Shown: piece after piece, positions 16,519 through 25,976 of the stretch | How the letters are laid out: each line of letters begins with the position of its first letter | How positions within the stretch are numbered: the stretch's first letter is position 1 | Assembly (NCBI RefSeq): GCF_029714405.1 | Contig: NZ_CP121650.1 | Location: 8,995,001-9,059,000, forward strand | DNA length: 64,000 bases | Direction of reading: 5' to 3' | From: Bradyrhizobium sp. CB82 | GTDB taxonomy: Bacteria > Pseudomonadota > Alphaproteobacteria > Rhizobiales > Xanthobacteraceae | Notes under the pieces: model-generated | What the model was told of the DNA's origin: nothing | Seen by the model: the letters and a program-made list of their open reading frames with translations, nothing else | Database searches by the model: none | Program-made: the position numbers and the translations under genes

Positions 16519-18723
16519 ATGACGGCTTATTTCGAACTGACGGATCGCCTCGCCGACGCGTTTCCGAAAGACGACGATTGGCTGCGCGTTCCGACGCAAG
16601 CGGGCATGTCGACGGGCAGCATTGTGTTGCAAGGTCCCGCAATATCCGCATGGTCGAATATCCTGAAGTCGGCTCTCGATCAGAACCGACTCGAAGGATT
16701 GAGGGATCGTATTGCGTCCGAGCGACCAGACATACTGCCGATTTTCAATCGTTTCGCGGACGAAGCCTCCAAAGGGCCGTTGGAGGCGCTCGATCTCCCC
16801 TCGTTGGCAAACATCCTGATCCGTCCGGGAGACCTCGAAGCGAACAAGCTCTCTGCAACGCTTGATTTCGGCGACGCAATCCCCCCGATAATCTGGAATA
16901 TCGCGCTTTCCGGTGCCGCACCTTCGCGGTCTATGGTCGATCCGCTGCTTTCCCGAACGAACATGGGTCCCGCCGTGGCTCGACGCGATCAATTCCTGTC
17001 GGAGTGCGCCCGCGCTTTGGCTCCGCTGAAGCAGCGCCGGGGCGAGGTCGCGAACCGACTGAATGCTTTGCAGAGCCAGGTGTCGGCGATCGAGCGCATG
17101 ACGCGCCCGTACGAACCGTCTCCTCCGTCCCAACTCACTGATATTTCGGACGATCAGAGAAGGTACCGGTCAGATCGCTATTCGGAGCAAGTGAGCCAGT
17201 ATCGAAAGGACCTCTCGAGCTACGAAACCAGTCAAGGAACGTTGCCGAAACTTCGGCAGGATTGCGACGCCGCCTTGGGAGAATTGAGACAGGTCGAGGC
17301 CGCAATTGGCTCACGGGAGGCGCAGACAAACGCGGGCTTGCTGCCGTTTTCAGAGGACATCGAAAGAGCACGGGACGCCGACATACTCCTCCTGCTCGAC
17401 AGTCTCGCCAATTCCGGTTTGCGTGCCTTCGACGAGGGCGATCCGCTCAAGGGGTTCGCGGTCTTCTTGGCCAATGGTTGCGTCCTCGAGGCTTTGGTAA
17501 AAATCTTCGTCCAACCCGCGGCCGCCACCGAAGCTGGTCGCAGATTTGGCGGAGCCGCGGACGCCGCCGGCGATGCGATGCGACGGAGCATCGCTGAAAT
17601 CGTTCGCCCATGTGTCGGCAGCGGGACGCTGGTCAAAATCGAGTTGGAGAAAAACGAAGAAGAAGCCAAGGCACTTCTCGAGCGTCTCGGCAGCTTGCAG
17701 ACGGCGCAACTCGAAATGGGTCTTAGCCGCACAGCCAGCCTGCTGAATCAAGGCTCTCCTCCGCTACCGTCGCTGGGAGAAATCGAAAAGCCTCAGGAGT
17801 TGGAGCAGCTCCGTCAAGACTTGGCCGACATGCAGGCTTCGGCGAAGCTTAACCTTTCGCAAGTGCACGCCGAGCTCGATGGGGAAGCATCGACATTCGC
17901 CGCGACGTCCTCGGCCGCTGAAGATGCCAAAAGCACGCTCGCGGCCATCGCGGCCTCCGCTTCGGCCAACGCGGCATTGCTGGAAAAGACGTGGCGCCTT
18001 CACGGCCTCCTCGCTAAGGCCAGTGCCTGCACCAGCCTGCCCAAGTACGCCCGCACGCTTTGTCTCGCTATCCGGCAAGAATTCCCGAGGCGAACGGGAG
18101 TGTCGCTGGATGCGCTGATTACCAAAGCGCGATCAACGGAGCTCGGGTATGCGGACGCGCGGTCGGCCGTGGAGGGGCATATCTTGACCCGCTATCGCGA
18201 GTCCCGGCCCCAGCTCGAGGCACGAATGCGCGAGGACGCCTCGCGCCTAGAAGAGATCTCGAAGCTGTTGGCAAGTATAGACACACGGTACCATTCGACG
18301 GGAGAGAAGTATCGGCAACGTATCCATACCTACGTCGTCTCTTCCTACATTCCTGGAATCGACTTTCTCTTCGCGCTCGGGATGGCGCTCACCGCATCCA
18401 CACTTCTGGCACTGCTGGATAGCGACAAAGCTCCATACGCGAATCTACGAAGTTATGCGCTCAAGGCCTTTCCTTGGGCGATCGTAGGCAACGTCGCCTC
18501 GATCGCGGCCGTTGGAAGCCTGTTGGCCTTGCAATATGCAGGCATCCTTTCGGCCGAAGATTATACCCAACTACTGTACGGTTTCGCCCTCGCCAGTTGC
18601 GTCGCGCTCCTGATCTCTATTCGCAACATGCGACTCGTCAGTGGGCACAGGCTGCAGCCTGACCCCGGGACAGCGAACGGCGTACCACCTTCCCTTCCTC
18701 AAGATACGGCGCCGCCCAGGTAG
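16519..18723 (+). CDS. EAD1-coiled-coil protein with C-terminal membrane segments
   Basis: About 734 residues. ATG 16519 fits the GAGG ribosome-binding site better than the in-frame ATG at 16513. The N-terminus (LTDRLADAFPKDDDWLRVPT, then ISAWSNILKSALDQNRL) is an EAD1 domain like that of the protease 24 bp upstream. The body is long alpha-helical and coiled-coil (about 160-260 and 400-600, rich in Glu, Gln, Ala). Three hydrophobic segments lie near the C-terminus: FLFALGMALTASTLLALL, then a stretch ending VGSLLALQYAGIL, then LLYGFALASCVALLIS. It is probably a membrane-anchored coiled-coil effector or scaffold that recruits the EAD1-trypsin and the upstream gene product. Function inferred. Confidence 0.72.
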   Translation: MTAYFELTDRLADAFPKDDDWLRVPTQAGMSTGSIVLQGPAISAWSNILKSALDQNRLEGLRDRIASERPDILPIFNRFADEASKGPLEALDLPSLANILIRPGDLEANKLSATLDFGDAIPPIIWNIALSGAAPSRSMVDPLLSRTNMGPAVARRDQFLSECARALAPLKQRRGEVANRLNALQSQVSAIERMTRPYEPSPPSQLTDISDDQRRYRSDRYSEQVSQYRKDLSSYETSQGTLPKLRQDCDAALGELRQVEAAIGSREAQTNAGLLPFSEDIERARDADILLLLDSLANSGLRAFDEGDPLKGFAVFLANGCVLEALVKIFVQPAAATEAGRRFGGAADAAGDAMRRSIAEIVRPCVGSGTLVKIELEKNEEEAKALLERLGSLQTAQLEMGLSRTASLLNQGSPPLPSLGEIEKPQELEQLRQDLADMQASAKLNLSQVHAELDGEASTFAATSSAAEDAKSTLAAIAASASANAALLEKTWRLHGLLAKASACTSLPKYARTLCLAIRQEFPRRTGVSLDALITKARSTELGYADARSAVEGHILTRYRESRPQLEARMREDASRLEEISKLLASIDTRYHSTGEKYRQRIHTYVVSSYIPGIDFLFALGMALTASTLLALLDSDKAPYANLRSYALKAFPWAIVGNVASIAAVGSLLALQYAGILSAEDYTQLLYGFALASCVALLISIRNMRLVSGHRLQPDPGTANGVPPSLPQDTAPPR

Positions 18724-19039
18724 TGTGGCTTCCGGCGGCAAACGCCGGACGCCGATCGCGCAGCGTCCCGTCAAAAGTTCACTGCTAAGGCGGAAGTCCC
18801 TGAGAATACCGAGCTGGGTCGATATCTGATTCACGCTTGGTAGAAGGCGAACGTATCCCGATTAGGCCGACTTGTCGTGGAGGAGCCGGTGCCGTCGGCC
18901 TACTGATCAGGTCACGTTCACCTTTGGCGGCGGTCAACGGGGATGCCGAGCGCTCTCGATGATGAGTGAACTTTGATCGCATGCGAACGGCGCAATCGTC
19001 CCGTTCCACGCCCCTGCTTGTCCGGTCTTACCGAGCGTG
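18724..19039. other. Intergenic region between convergent genes
   Basis: About 316 bp between the stops of the EAD-coiled-coil gene (plus strand) and the next minus-strand gene. No ORF with a plausible start, no strong hairpin with a T-tract and no repeat were seen. Confidence 0.4.
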
Positions 19040-20011
19040 TCAGGCAAGATCAATCGGCAGATCATAACGGCGCTTGTGCTCGTCCAGCACGGTTATGTGC
19101 GCCTGCCCTTTTTTGATGTGAGTATTGAAGTGCAGCCTTTGCGTGCTGCTACGTTGCCCCGAGGGAACGACGAGCGTCGATCGGCTCGATGCGCCGGGTG
19201 GTTCGATCTCGAACCTAGCGGTACTGCGCCTTTCCTTCGGAATCCAATCGGCCGGCGGAACGTGACCAGCCTCAACCTCGACATCGACGTCCAAGCCATC
19301 GCCGCGCTTCTGAACACTGCTGTTCCGAACGCAGACGAAATACGCACTCGGTATCACCGTGTGACACATGTCCGAAAGGTTGGATGGCGCCGCCAATTCC
19401 GCATTAGGCGCCGCCGCCCGCGTCGTGCATTTGATCGCAAATAACTTCCTCACGTAGCGATCAATCGGACGCGCGTGACCACGGAATCGCCACTCGTCGA
19501 AGTCGCATGTCCCCCATTGCCCCACGGATACCGAAGTCGCGACACCCTGCGCCAGAAGTGCGGCGTAGAAGGTTCTTAGCAATTTGTTCTCGCGTAGAGA
19601 AACGAGCGCTTGTCCGATCGCACTCATAAGCCAAGCCGGCGCACTTTTACGATCGATAGCGAGCAACTCCATCAACTCGGCGACATACCTTCCATCAGGA
19701 GATTCGGCCGTCGCGCCGCCCGCGGGCCGCCAACCAGCTCTTGGCCCGGTCAAAGCATGTCCACCTTCGAAAGGAGCTCCACGGCCGGACTTCGGGGAAA
19801 TGGATCGGCGAGGACCGGTCAATAGCACTTCGCCGGCCAGCGCGACTTCCAGCCCGTCGAAGGCACGTAGGAAAATCGTGCTCGGAGAGAATTGAAGCGA
19901 AGCCTGTTCAGGCGCGTCGCCGACACCCGCCAAAATCCAGATATGCCGACCGTCGTGCTGCCGAGGCTGCCGCGAACCGATCCGACCAGATCTCGTTGGT
20001 CCAAAACTCAT
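19040..20011 (-). CDS. Hypothetical protein (about 323 aa)
   Basis: The frame opens at a TTG (20047), but the first ATG is at 20011 (MSFGPTRSGRIGSRQ) and is preferred. The N-terminal part is short beta strands and Gly/Pro-rich loops (RHIWILAGVG, then FEGGHALTGPRAG). The middle is helical (ALVSLRENKLLRTFYAALLA). The C-terminal 90 residues are beta-rich and end in VLDEHKRRYDLPIDLA, suggesting a small sandwich domain. No family is recognised. It lies downstream of the RHH-like gene on the same strand, so the two may be co-transcribed. Confidence 0.5.
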   Translation of the reverse strand: MSFGPTRSGRIGSRQPRQHDGRHIWILAGVGDAPEQASLQFSPSTIFLRAFDGLEVALAGEVLLTGPRRSISPKSGRGAPFEGGHALTGPRAGWRPAGGATAESPDGRYVAELMELLAIDRKSAPAWLMSAIGQALVSLRENKLLRTFYAALLAQGVATSVSVGQWGTCDFDEWRFRGHARPIDRYVRKLFAIKCTTRAAAPNAELAAPSNLSDMCHTVIPSAYFVCVRNSSVQKRGDGLDVDVEVEAGHVPPADWIPKERRSTARFEIEPPGASSRSTLVVPSGQRSSTQRLHFNTHIKKGQAHITVLDEHKRRYDLPIDLA

Positions 20012-20135
20012 GCCGCACGAAACCCGAAAAATGATGCACAAAAACAACTAGGCTGAGCCGAGACGGTTCTTACGGCGGAAAGCTCCAATACTGGCATTTT
20101 TCGCGGGCGGATGGGGAATAACCTGAAGCTTAGGG

Positions 20136-20456
20136 TTACCCCTTCAGCAAGAAGTGTTCCAACGTGCGCTGCTCGATTTCCGCCAAAATCTCGAGAGCCG
20201 CGATATGCGGTGCAGTCCCGCCGTAGCCGGCGGCGTAGACCTCCACGGCGGTTAATAACGGCACCGGCAGGCTGACTACGATCTTGCCCCTGTTCGGGGG
20301 CGATTTCGGAAGAATCAGAGGACCTTGCGAGGGCCTGGCCAACCGGCGAACGAGCAGAATCCTCGTCAAACTCGAGGCCGAAAGCCCGCATTTCACAGCA
20401 TATTTCTTGAAACGGTCGGCGTCGATCACGTCCAGGTATGGATATATCTTCGGCAT
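20136..20456 (-). CDS. Small ribbon-helix-helix-like protein
   Basis: 106 residues. The N-terminus (MPKIYPYLDVIDADRFKKYA) followed by KCGLSASSLTRILLVRRL looks like a ribbon-helix-helix/MobC-like DNA-binding unit. The second half (RGKIVVSLPVPLLTAVEVYA) could be a second strand-helix unit followed by a helical tail. Such proteins are usually small repressors or mobilisation accessory factors. It is divergent from the CHAT/L22 operon across a 343-bp gap that contains an inverted repeat (20515-20529), so control of that operon is possible but unproven. Confidence 0.55.
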   Translation of the reverse strand: MPKIYPYLDVIDADRFKKYAVKCGLSASSLTRILLVRRLARPSQGPLILPKSPPNRGKIVVSLPVPLLTAVEVYAAGYGGTAPHIAALEILAEIEQRTLEHFLLKG

Positions 20457-20799
20457 ATCCCGGATCGCGCAACGTCATATGGGGTGCCCCGCCCAGCCGA
20501 TCGCACACAGTGTAGACTCTTTTGGAGTCAAGCGCAACTGCGGTTCCGGTGGACAACTCAAGACTGGGTGCCTGCGGCCGCGCCATCCCCGACCATTCTA
20601 TCGCCACGCCGTCCTCGCTTTTTCCGCAGGCCGGCCCGTCTTGGCTAACCGACGTCGGCGCGGTTGCGGCGACCGCTGGCAAACGTGCGCCAGCAGCGTC
20701 GGCAGCGCGTTCGTCAGGAATAGCGGTTGATATGAAACGACGTTTAGGTAATGCTTACCGAAGATTGTACCTTCGCTTTTTGCCAGCAGACGCGTTTTC
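20457..20799. promoter_or_regulatory. Divergent promoter region of the RHH-like gene and the CHAT/L22 operon
   Basis: 343-bp gap between divergent genes, so at least two promoters are expected here. It contains the perfect inverted repeat GACTC-N5-GAGTC at 20515-20529, a candidate operator for the RHH-like protein encoded 59 bp away. No clear sigma-70 pair was found by eye. Confidence 0.35.
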
Positions 20800-21921
20800 A
20801 TGCCTCTCCCGCTCGTCACGATTTCTCTGCAACACCCCGCCATCGGACACATCACTGGAAGGGTCACGCACGAGGACACCAAGCGTACGCTCACGTTCGA
20901 GAGCCGTGACGTCATCACTACTCTCCACTCGTATGCGGATGCCATCCGACTCAAGGTCGAAAGATACATGGCACGGATCGGCAACCAGAACGACGAGCTA
21001 AGGGGGGCGGCCAATTTGGGCTGGCTCTTCCTTGACTCCCTGCTGGGAAAGGTATGGGACGCGGCCGGCGGACAGCCAGATCCGGCGTTCAAAGCCGAAG
21101 CGCTCGCATGGCTTTCCGCCAAGGGCGGAATGGTCGTAATCGACTCCGAATACCTTCATGCCCCGTGGAATTTCCTGCACCTCATCAAACCCGGGGCTTC
21201 CGCCAACGTCTCCGATTTCCTTGGAGCCCGACAACTTGTTCTTCAACGCGTCAATTTGAGCGGTGGACTTCCACCAGTGTGGCCGGTCCGCAGAATGTTC
21301 GCCATTCACGGTAACGACAAGCCTATGATTGCCGAAATGGATGGCATCGAAAGCCGCGCAAGCGGCAACGCAGTCGCTCTGCAGCGATTTCCAAAAGATA
21401 TGAACACGGTCATCGCGCACTGCCCGACCGAGTTCGACGCATTATGGATGACGATGGATCCGAGCGTCATACACGTGGCGAGCCATCTAATTCCGCCGCT
21501 ATCCGTCCACGGTCGACCGGGGCCAGATTGGAGCGCGGCGATCCAAGTGGCAAACGACGTCTGCTCCGAGAAACTGGAGGTGGGCGACGTTCTAGCGAAC
21601 GTTCAGTCGAGCCGAGCGGCGATGGAGCTTGGCTTCTTCAATCTGTGCTCGTTAGGTAAAGGTACGATGCTCTTGCATGCTGGCGTGGCCGCGGCCTTCG
21701 CCGTGCGCGTCGGATGCAGCATCTTCGTGGATATGTTACTGCACAGCGATTTGGCGGAGAAATTCGCAAGCGCGTTCTACGCGGCCTATTTGACGGGCGA
21801 AGATCCGATCAAGGCCTATGGCAAGGCCAAACAGGCCGTCAGCGTCTCCGACGAAGAAACGGTGCGGGCGCTGTGCTACCGCTTCACGTTCGGCGACCAC
21901 ATCATGGACATGGCGGCCTGA
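20800..21921 (+). CDS. CHAT-domain cysteine protease
   Basis: 373 residues, with the caspase-like CHAT fold spanning about 110-370. The catalytic dyad appears to be His229 in VIHVASH and Cys283 in GFFNLCSLG. The latter replaces the usual SAC-x-SG, so it is a divergent [16 protein letters not shown] is the family's recurrent segment upstream of the catalytic core. There is no signal peptide. The stop overlaps the ATG of the L22-fusion gene (TGATG), so the two proteins are probably made together and may act as enzyme and substrate, or enzyme and sensor. CHAT proteases in bacterial conflict systems cleave partner or host proteins once activated. Confidence 0.78.
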   Translation: MPLPLVTISLQHPAIGHITGRVTHEDTKRTLTFESRDVITTLHSYADAIRLKVERYMARIGNQNDELRGAANLGWLFLDSLLGKVWDAAGGQPDPAFKAEALAWLSAKGGMVVIDSEYLHAPWNFLHLIKPGASANVSDFLGARQLVLQRVNLSGGLPPVWPVRRMFAIHGNDKPMIAEMDGIESRASGNAVALQRFPKDMNTVIAHCPTEFDALWMTMDPSVIHVASHLIPPLSVHGRPGPDWSAAIQVANDVCSEKLEVGDVLANVQSSRAAMELGFFNLCSLGKGTMLLHAGVAAAFAVRVGCSIFVDMLLHSDLAEKFASAFYAAYLTGEDPIKAYGKAKQAVSVSDEETVRALCYRFTFGDHIMDMAA

Positions 21922-23087
21922 TGGACGCACGAGTCGAAGAACGCCATCGGCACAAGCACGCTTTTCAAGCAGCGGAATCGCATCACGTTCGTCGCAAAAT
22001 CGCGAAAGAGAAACGCAAGTCGGTCGCTACGGTCGAAGCCAGGGCGACGGCTAGGATGCTCCGCGTGTCGCCTCAGAAGCTAAATCTAGTTGCGGCTTTG
22101 ATCCGCGGCAAGTCCGCGGTGAGCGCGCTGTCGGACCTGCAGTTTGCGCGTAAACGTGTCGCAGTAGACGTCAAAAAATGTCTTCAATCGGCCATAGCGA
22201 ACGCCGAGAACAATCACGATCTTGATGTAGACCGCTTGGTGGTCAGCGAGGCTCACGTCGGCCAGGGCCTCAAGATGAAGCGTTCCGCGGTGCACGGCAG
22301 AGGCCGCTCCGGCCGCGTGGATAAGCCATTCTCGCAGTTGACCGTTGTCGTACGAGAATCCGAGCCGGTCGTCGCAAAGAGGCGCCCGAGGGAGGTTTCG
22401 CGCGTGTCTATTGAACCGCCCCAGAAAAGGAAGATGTCGGTCCTCGAGGCAATTCGAGGCCTGCAGGCCTGTCTACAATCGCGCCCCGATTACGACCGGA
22501 CACGCATGGAACTGGCACGCCTTGCCGATCACGCCTCTCGACCGACGAAAGATGGCAACTCGAACAGATTTGCATTGGCCGCCGCTAGGGCAGCCGTCCC
22601 GGTGCTGATCGCCGGTCCGGAACAGGAACGACGGGCATCGTTCACGTTGTTGTCGGTCGCGCTGAAGGAGTTCGCGCCGACACAGACCATCGCCGGATTT
22701 CTGCAAAGCGAACGCGTCCCGTGCGTGACGGAGATCGTGACAGATCATCCTGAATTATCGACGATCGGGCAGCGCAAACCTTTGAGGATCGTCGCCGCTC
22801 TGAGCCGGACCATACGAGTGATCGACTTAAAGCTCGAGAGGCCGACGGTGCTCGACACGTTGAATCCTTGGCCAGCCGCTCTCAAGTTTTCGATACGTGT
22901 CGGGGCTCCACGAGCCCGCATCGAGCCGCCTACGGAAAACGTAGTCGAGTTTGCGGCAGGAAAAGATCAGGCGGCAGCTTCTTTCGTCGTCATTCCGACC
23001 GAAGCCGGAGCACTTCCCGTGACCATCGATTTTCTATTGATGGGAAGCCGCTTCGCCCGCCGGACTCTCCAGTTCGTGGCAAAATGA
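21921..23087 (+). CDS. Ribosomal protein L22 (uL22)-like domain fused to an unknown C-terminal region
   Basis: 388 residues. The ATG overlaps the CHAT stop. Residues 1-37 are a basic, His-rich extension. Residues about 38-146 are an almost canonical uL22: [69 protein letters not shown]. From memory this is closest to rhizobial L22, and the loop that lines the exit tunnel is full length, with changes near its tip (SAVH in place of a Phe/Pro/Arg-type segment). Residues about 172-388 are unrelated: a helical part ([15 protein letters not shown]), then a beta-rich C-terminus ([20 protein letters not shown]). No other ribosomal gene is near, so this is not the S10 operon. It probably links the CHAT protease to ribosomes. 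Confidence 0.8.
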   Translation: MDARVEERHRHKHAFQAAESHHVRRKIAKEKRKSVATVEARATARMLRVSPQKLNLVAALIRGKSAVSALSDLQFARKRVAVDVKKCLQSAIANAENNHDLDVDRLVVSEAHVGQGLKMKRSAVHGRGRSGRVDKPFSQLTVVVRESEPVVAKRRPREVSRVSIEPPQKRKMSVLEAIRGLQACLQSRPDYDRTRMELARLADHASRPTKDGNSNRFALAAARAAVPVLIAGPEQERRASFTLLSVALKEFAPTQTIAGFLQSERVPCVTEIVTDHPELSTIGQRKPLRIVAALSRTIRVIDLKLERPTVLDTLNPWPAALKFSIRVGAPRARIEPPTENVVEFAAGKDQAAASFVVIPTEAGALPVTIDFLLMGSRFARRTLQFVAK

Positions 23088-23217
23088 GGCTAAATGTGCC
23101 AGCGCCTACGCGACGATCTCATTATGCCTGGACATGAGCAGTCGGCCTGGTCACACATCGAGCTCTCCCGCACTCATATCGGACGACGGGGCGGTCAAGA
23201 CCCACGCTGTCGTCTCA

Positions 23218-25959
23218 TCAAACTGGGCCGGAAAATACCCACCCGCCCCAGTTTGATTTGTCAGGCCATTTGCGGCGCGTGCGGACTTGCGCCTGTCTAA
23301 GCGCCTCGACCACTGTTTCACCAGCCTCAATAGCCGCGTACATCTGCCCAACGAGGTAGGCCGTCGCCTTGTCCGGCAGCTTCCACAGCGTCGTGACGAC
23401 GGCCTCTGCCCCCGCCGCGTGAAAGGCTGCTTGAAGACCCAACACGCCTTCGCTCGCGTCGGCCGAGGCCACCCCGGAATCGCACGCCGATATGACCACG
23501 AGCTTCACACCGGTAAGATCGAGGCGCGCGATATCACGCGCCGAGAGCAATGACGGAGGCGCGCCGATAGCTCCTTCTCCAAGAACAAGTGACGTGCCGG
23601 CCAAAGGATCGCTATCGGCGGCTCGAACAGCCCTTCCGCGCGTCCCACCATGTGGGCTGCCCGGTCCCGCAACCATTCCGTGGGTTGCGATATGAACGAT
23701 GCGCGGACGCCGCGCGAGCTGCCGCAGAACGGCGGCGTACTCCGCCTTCTCTTCCATGAGCACGACGGGAGACCGTCGCCCCATCAATCTCTCGACGACC
23801 GATATTTCCTCTCCGACCCAAGGCAGCGGCTCAAGATCTCGTTCCGGTCCAAACCTTGTGACTCCGATGAGCAGGGGCGAACTCGATGCCACCACCTCCT
23901 TTGGTTCGCGGTTGAGAGCATACGCGTCGCGCGGTTGCGCGATGCAGAATGCATCTGTGAGCATTCGGTCATCCCCGAGAGGTAGAGCGCCGATCGGATA
24001 TCTGGACAAGCCATGATCCGGTAGCCAGATTAGCGACGCAGCGCCCTCGGAATGCCGAGTCAGGTTTCGAGCGAATTGGCCGAGTTCGTTCGAAACGCCC
24101 GTTTTGGTCTTATCGTCAACCGCCCAGCTGGAGAACGACTGTTCGAGACAGGTCGAATCTCCCAACTCGATCAATATCGTCCGTTGGCGAAATCGAACGA
24201 AGAAGAGTCTAAGACGGCGTCCTGCGAATTCGTAAGTCTCTGTCAGCGCCAATGAAACAGAGTCGGAAACCGGCCCTTGATTGCTCTCGGGTTTGCTCCG
24301 CGAACTTGCGCCAGATCGAATGGACTTCCAGATCGCCGTGGCCAGTCCACGGAATGCGAGGATAGTATCCAATAGCCGATCAAGCGCTTTTGCGGATCTA
24401 CGACCGCTCTGAAGAACGAGTATGATGTACAGTTCGATGTGATGGCGCGTCGTTCTGATTTGCCCGAGTTCGAGTAGGCCATTTCGTCGGTCGACCAGCC
24501 GCGCGATCAGCGCTGCCTCTTTCCGAATGCAGGATTCAAGGACCTTCAGAGCCCGAGAGCGATCGCCGCACTGTGCTAGAGCTTCGGCTAACTCACCTTC
24601 CAACAACAGTCTCTTGGGATGGTCGCGCGGCACCTGATCGCCCATCAGCCGTATGGCTTCCTGCCGAATCGCCAAGCATCGCGGCATTTCTCCCAAGTCC
24701 CATGCTATCCGGCCGCGCACCTTGAGCGTGTCTACATTGCCGAACCAGCCTTCCCCGTAGCGCTCGGCGATAATCTGAGCTTCATCAAGCAACTGCTCGG
24801 CCACCGCGAAATTGCTGAATTGCCTCTCGACATCGGACAACAGCAGCCGGACTTCGATCCGCTCGTCTGCATCGTCATCCTTTCTCGTTTCGAGAAGATC
24901 GTAAGCACAGCGCAAGCTCTTGCGTGCAGCTCTCAATTTACCGGCCCTGCGCTGACATTCGCCCTCCATCGAATGAGCCTCAGCCTCCAACCGCGCCGAG
25001 AATTTCGCGGCAATCTTTTGCGCGCGTCGGCAATTACGTAGCGCCCGCGCTATGCGTCCGGCATCGCTGCTTTGGTCGGCGAGATGGATGAGCGCCCGCA
25101 CGTAGATGGCGCTCTCCATTACTCGGGCTTTTCGGCCGAACGTGATCGCCTCGTTAAGAAGAGCCTGGGACGAAGCGGGATTTCCTCGCGTACGCTCGCT
25201 ATGAGCGGCGTTTATCAGTACGGTAATCAAGTCGGAAGGCGGCGCCTCGTCGCTCTTTCGCGTGAATTCGATCGCATCGAACAGCAGCCTAGACGCTTCT
25301 TCGAAACGCCCCTCGGACAGTCGCATTACGCCGAAGTCCGAGAAAATCATACTGAGTTGAAACCAGTGCTTTGGATCAGATCGCGGACAGGCCATTTCTG
25401 CCTCGCGATAGATTCGGGCTGCCAGATCGAACTGGTGAAGATCCTGAAACGCGGTCGCCAGCGCACAAAGGGTGGAGCCGGGGGCGATCGAATTGGGTCG
25501 CACGACGAACGGCAGCGACGTCGCCACCCGCAGAAGCAGAGGAATGGCGACATTCGGCCTGTTACGTTCGATGCATTCCTTGCTGCCGGTGTTCAATGCA
25601 TCGACGGATGCAGCCGCGCGCTTGAAGGCCGCCGCGCCCTCTGCCTCCATCTTGTAGTGTGCTGCCACGATCATCGCGGCGACATGGGCCTCGAGATTAT
25701 GAAGTTCAGTCGACGTCGCCGTCGCGAGCGCGAGCTCCGCCGTTCCCGCATCTACTTCCGCCTTGACGCGCTCGAGCAACGTCCTCGTCTCGTCCGGCGT
25801 CCAATAAAAGCTCGATCGATGAATGAGGTCATCGAGCGTCGGACGCCTGGAGACCGTGCGCGCCGAACGAGCGATCCGAACGATGGCAGCTCGCGTCGGT
25901 AATCGGAGGGGCCGAAGATCAATTTCAACGGCCACGATAATAGCTCTTCTCGGATTCAA
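23218..25959 (-). CDS. TPR-CHAT protease
   Basis: 913 residues when read from the TTG at 25959, which has GAGGA about 4 nt upstream; a GTG at 25935 (VAVEIDLRPL) is an alternative. Residues about 60-560 are tetratricopeptide-like helical repeats (LDLHQFDLAARIYREAE-type units, e.g. FDLAARIYREAE and FAVAEQLLDEAQIIAE). The C-terminal CHAT domain (about 600-913) has His760 (IVHIATHG) and Cys826 (VVISACDSG), the canonical dyad, and ends WGGWVFSGPV. There is no signal peptide. It is the third gene of a minus-strand operon behind the subtilase (17-bp gap). TPR-CHAT proteins include the Csx29 protease of Craspase, but no CRISPR locus is present here. Confidence 0.9.
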   Translation of the reverse strand: MNPRRAIIVAVEIDLRPLRLPTRAAIVRIARSARTVSRRPTLDDLIHRSSFYWTPDETRTLLERVKAEVDAGTAELALATATSTELHNLEAHVAAMIVAAHYKMEAEGAAAFKRAAASVDALNTGSKECIERNRPNVAIPLLLRVATSLPFVVRPNSIAPGSTLCALATAFQDLHQFDLAARIYREAEMACPRSDPKHWFQLSMIFSDFGVMRLSEGRFEEASRLLFDAIEFTRKSDEAPPSDLITVLINAAHSERTRGNPASSQALLNEAITFGRKARVMESAIYVRALIHLADQSSDAGRIARALRNCRRAQKIAAKFSARLEAEAHSMEGECQRRAGKLRAARKSLRCAYDLLETRKDDDADERIEVRLLLSDVERQFSNFAVAEQLLDEAQIIAERYGEGWFGNVDTLKVRGRIAWDLGEMPRCLAIRQEAIRLMGDQVPRDHPKRLLLEGELAEALAQCGDRSRALKVLESCIRKEAALIARLVDRRNGLLELGQIRTTRHHIELYIILVLQSGRRSAKALDRLLDTILAFRGLATAIWKSIRSGASSRSKPESNQGPVSDSVSLALTETYEFAGRRLRLFFVRFRQRTILIELGDSTCLEQSFSSWAVDDKTKTGVSNELGQFARNLTRHSEGAASLIWLPDHGLSRYPIGALPLGDDRMLTDAFCIAQPRDAYALNREPKEVVASSSPLLIGVTRFGPERDLEPLPWVGEEISVVERLMGRRSPVVLMEEKAEYAAVLRQLARRPRIVHIATHGMVAGPGSPHGGTRGRAVRAADSDPLAGTSLVLGEGAIGAPPSLLSARDIARLDLTGVKLVVISACDSGVASADASEGVLGLQAAFHAAGAEAVVTTLWKLPDKATAYLVGQMYAAIEAGETVVEALRQAQVRTRRKWPDKSNWGGWVFSGPV

Positions 25960-25976
25960 TCATCCTCGAAGCGGCC

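Noticed and set aside
21714..21920. N-terminal extension of the L22-fusion frame into the CHAT gene
   Set aside because: The 69 upstream codons are the CHAT gene read out of frame; the ATG at 21921 with a TGATG overlap is the natural start.
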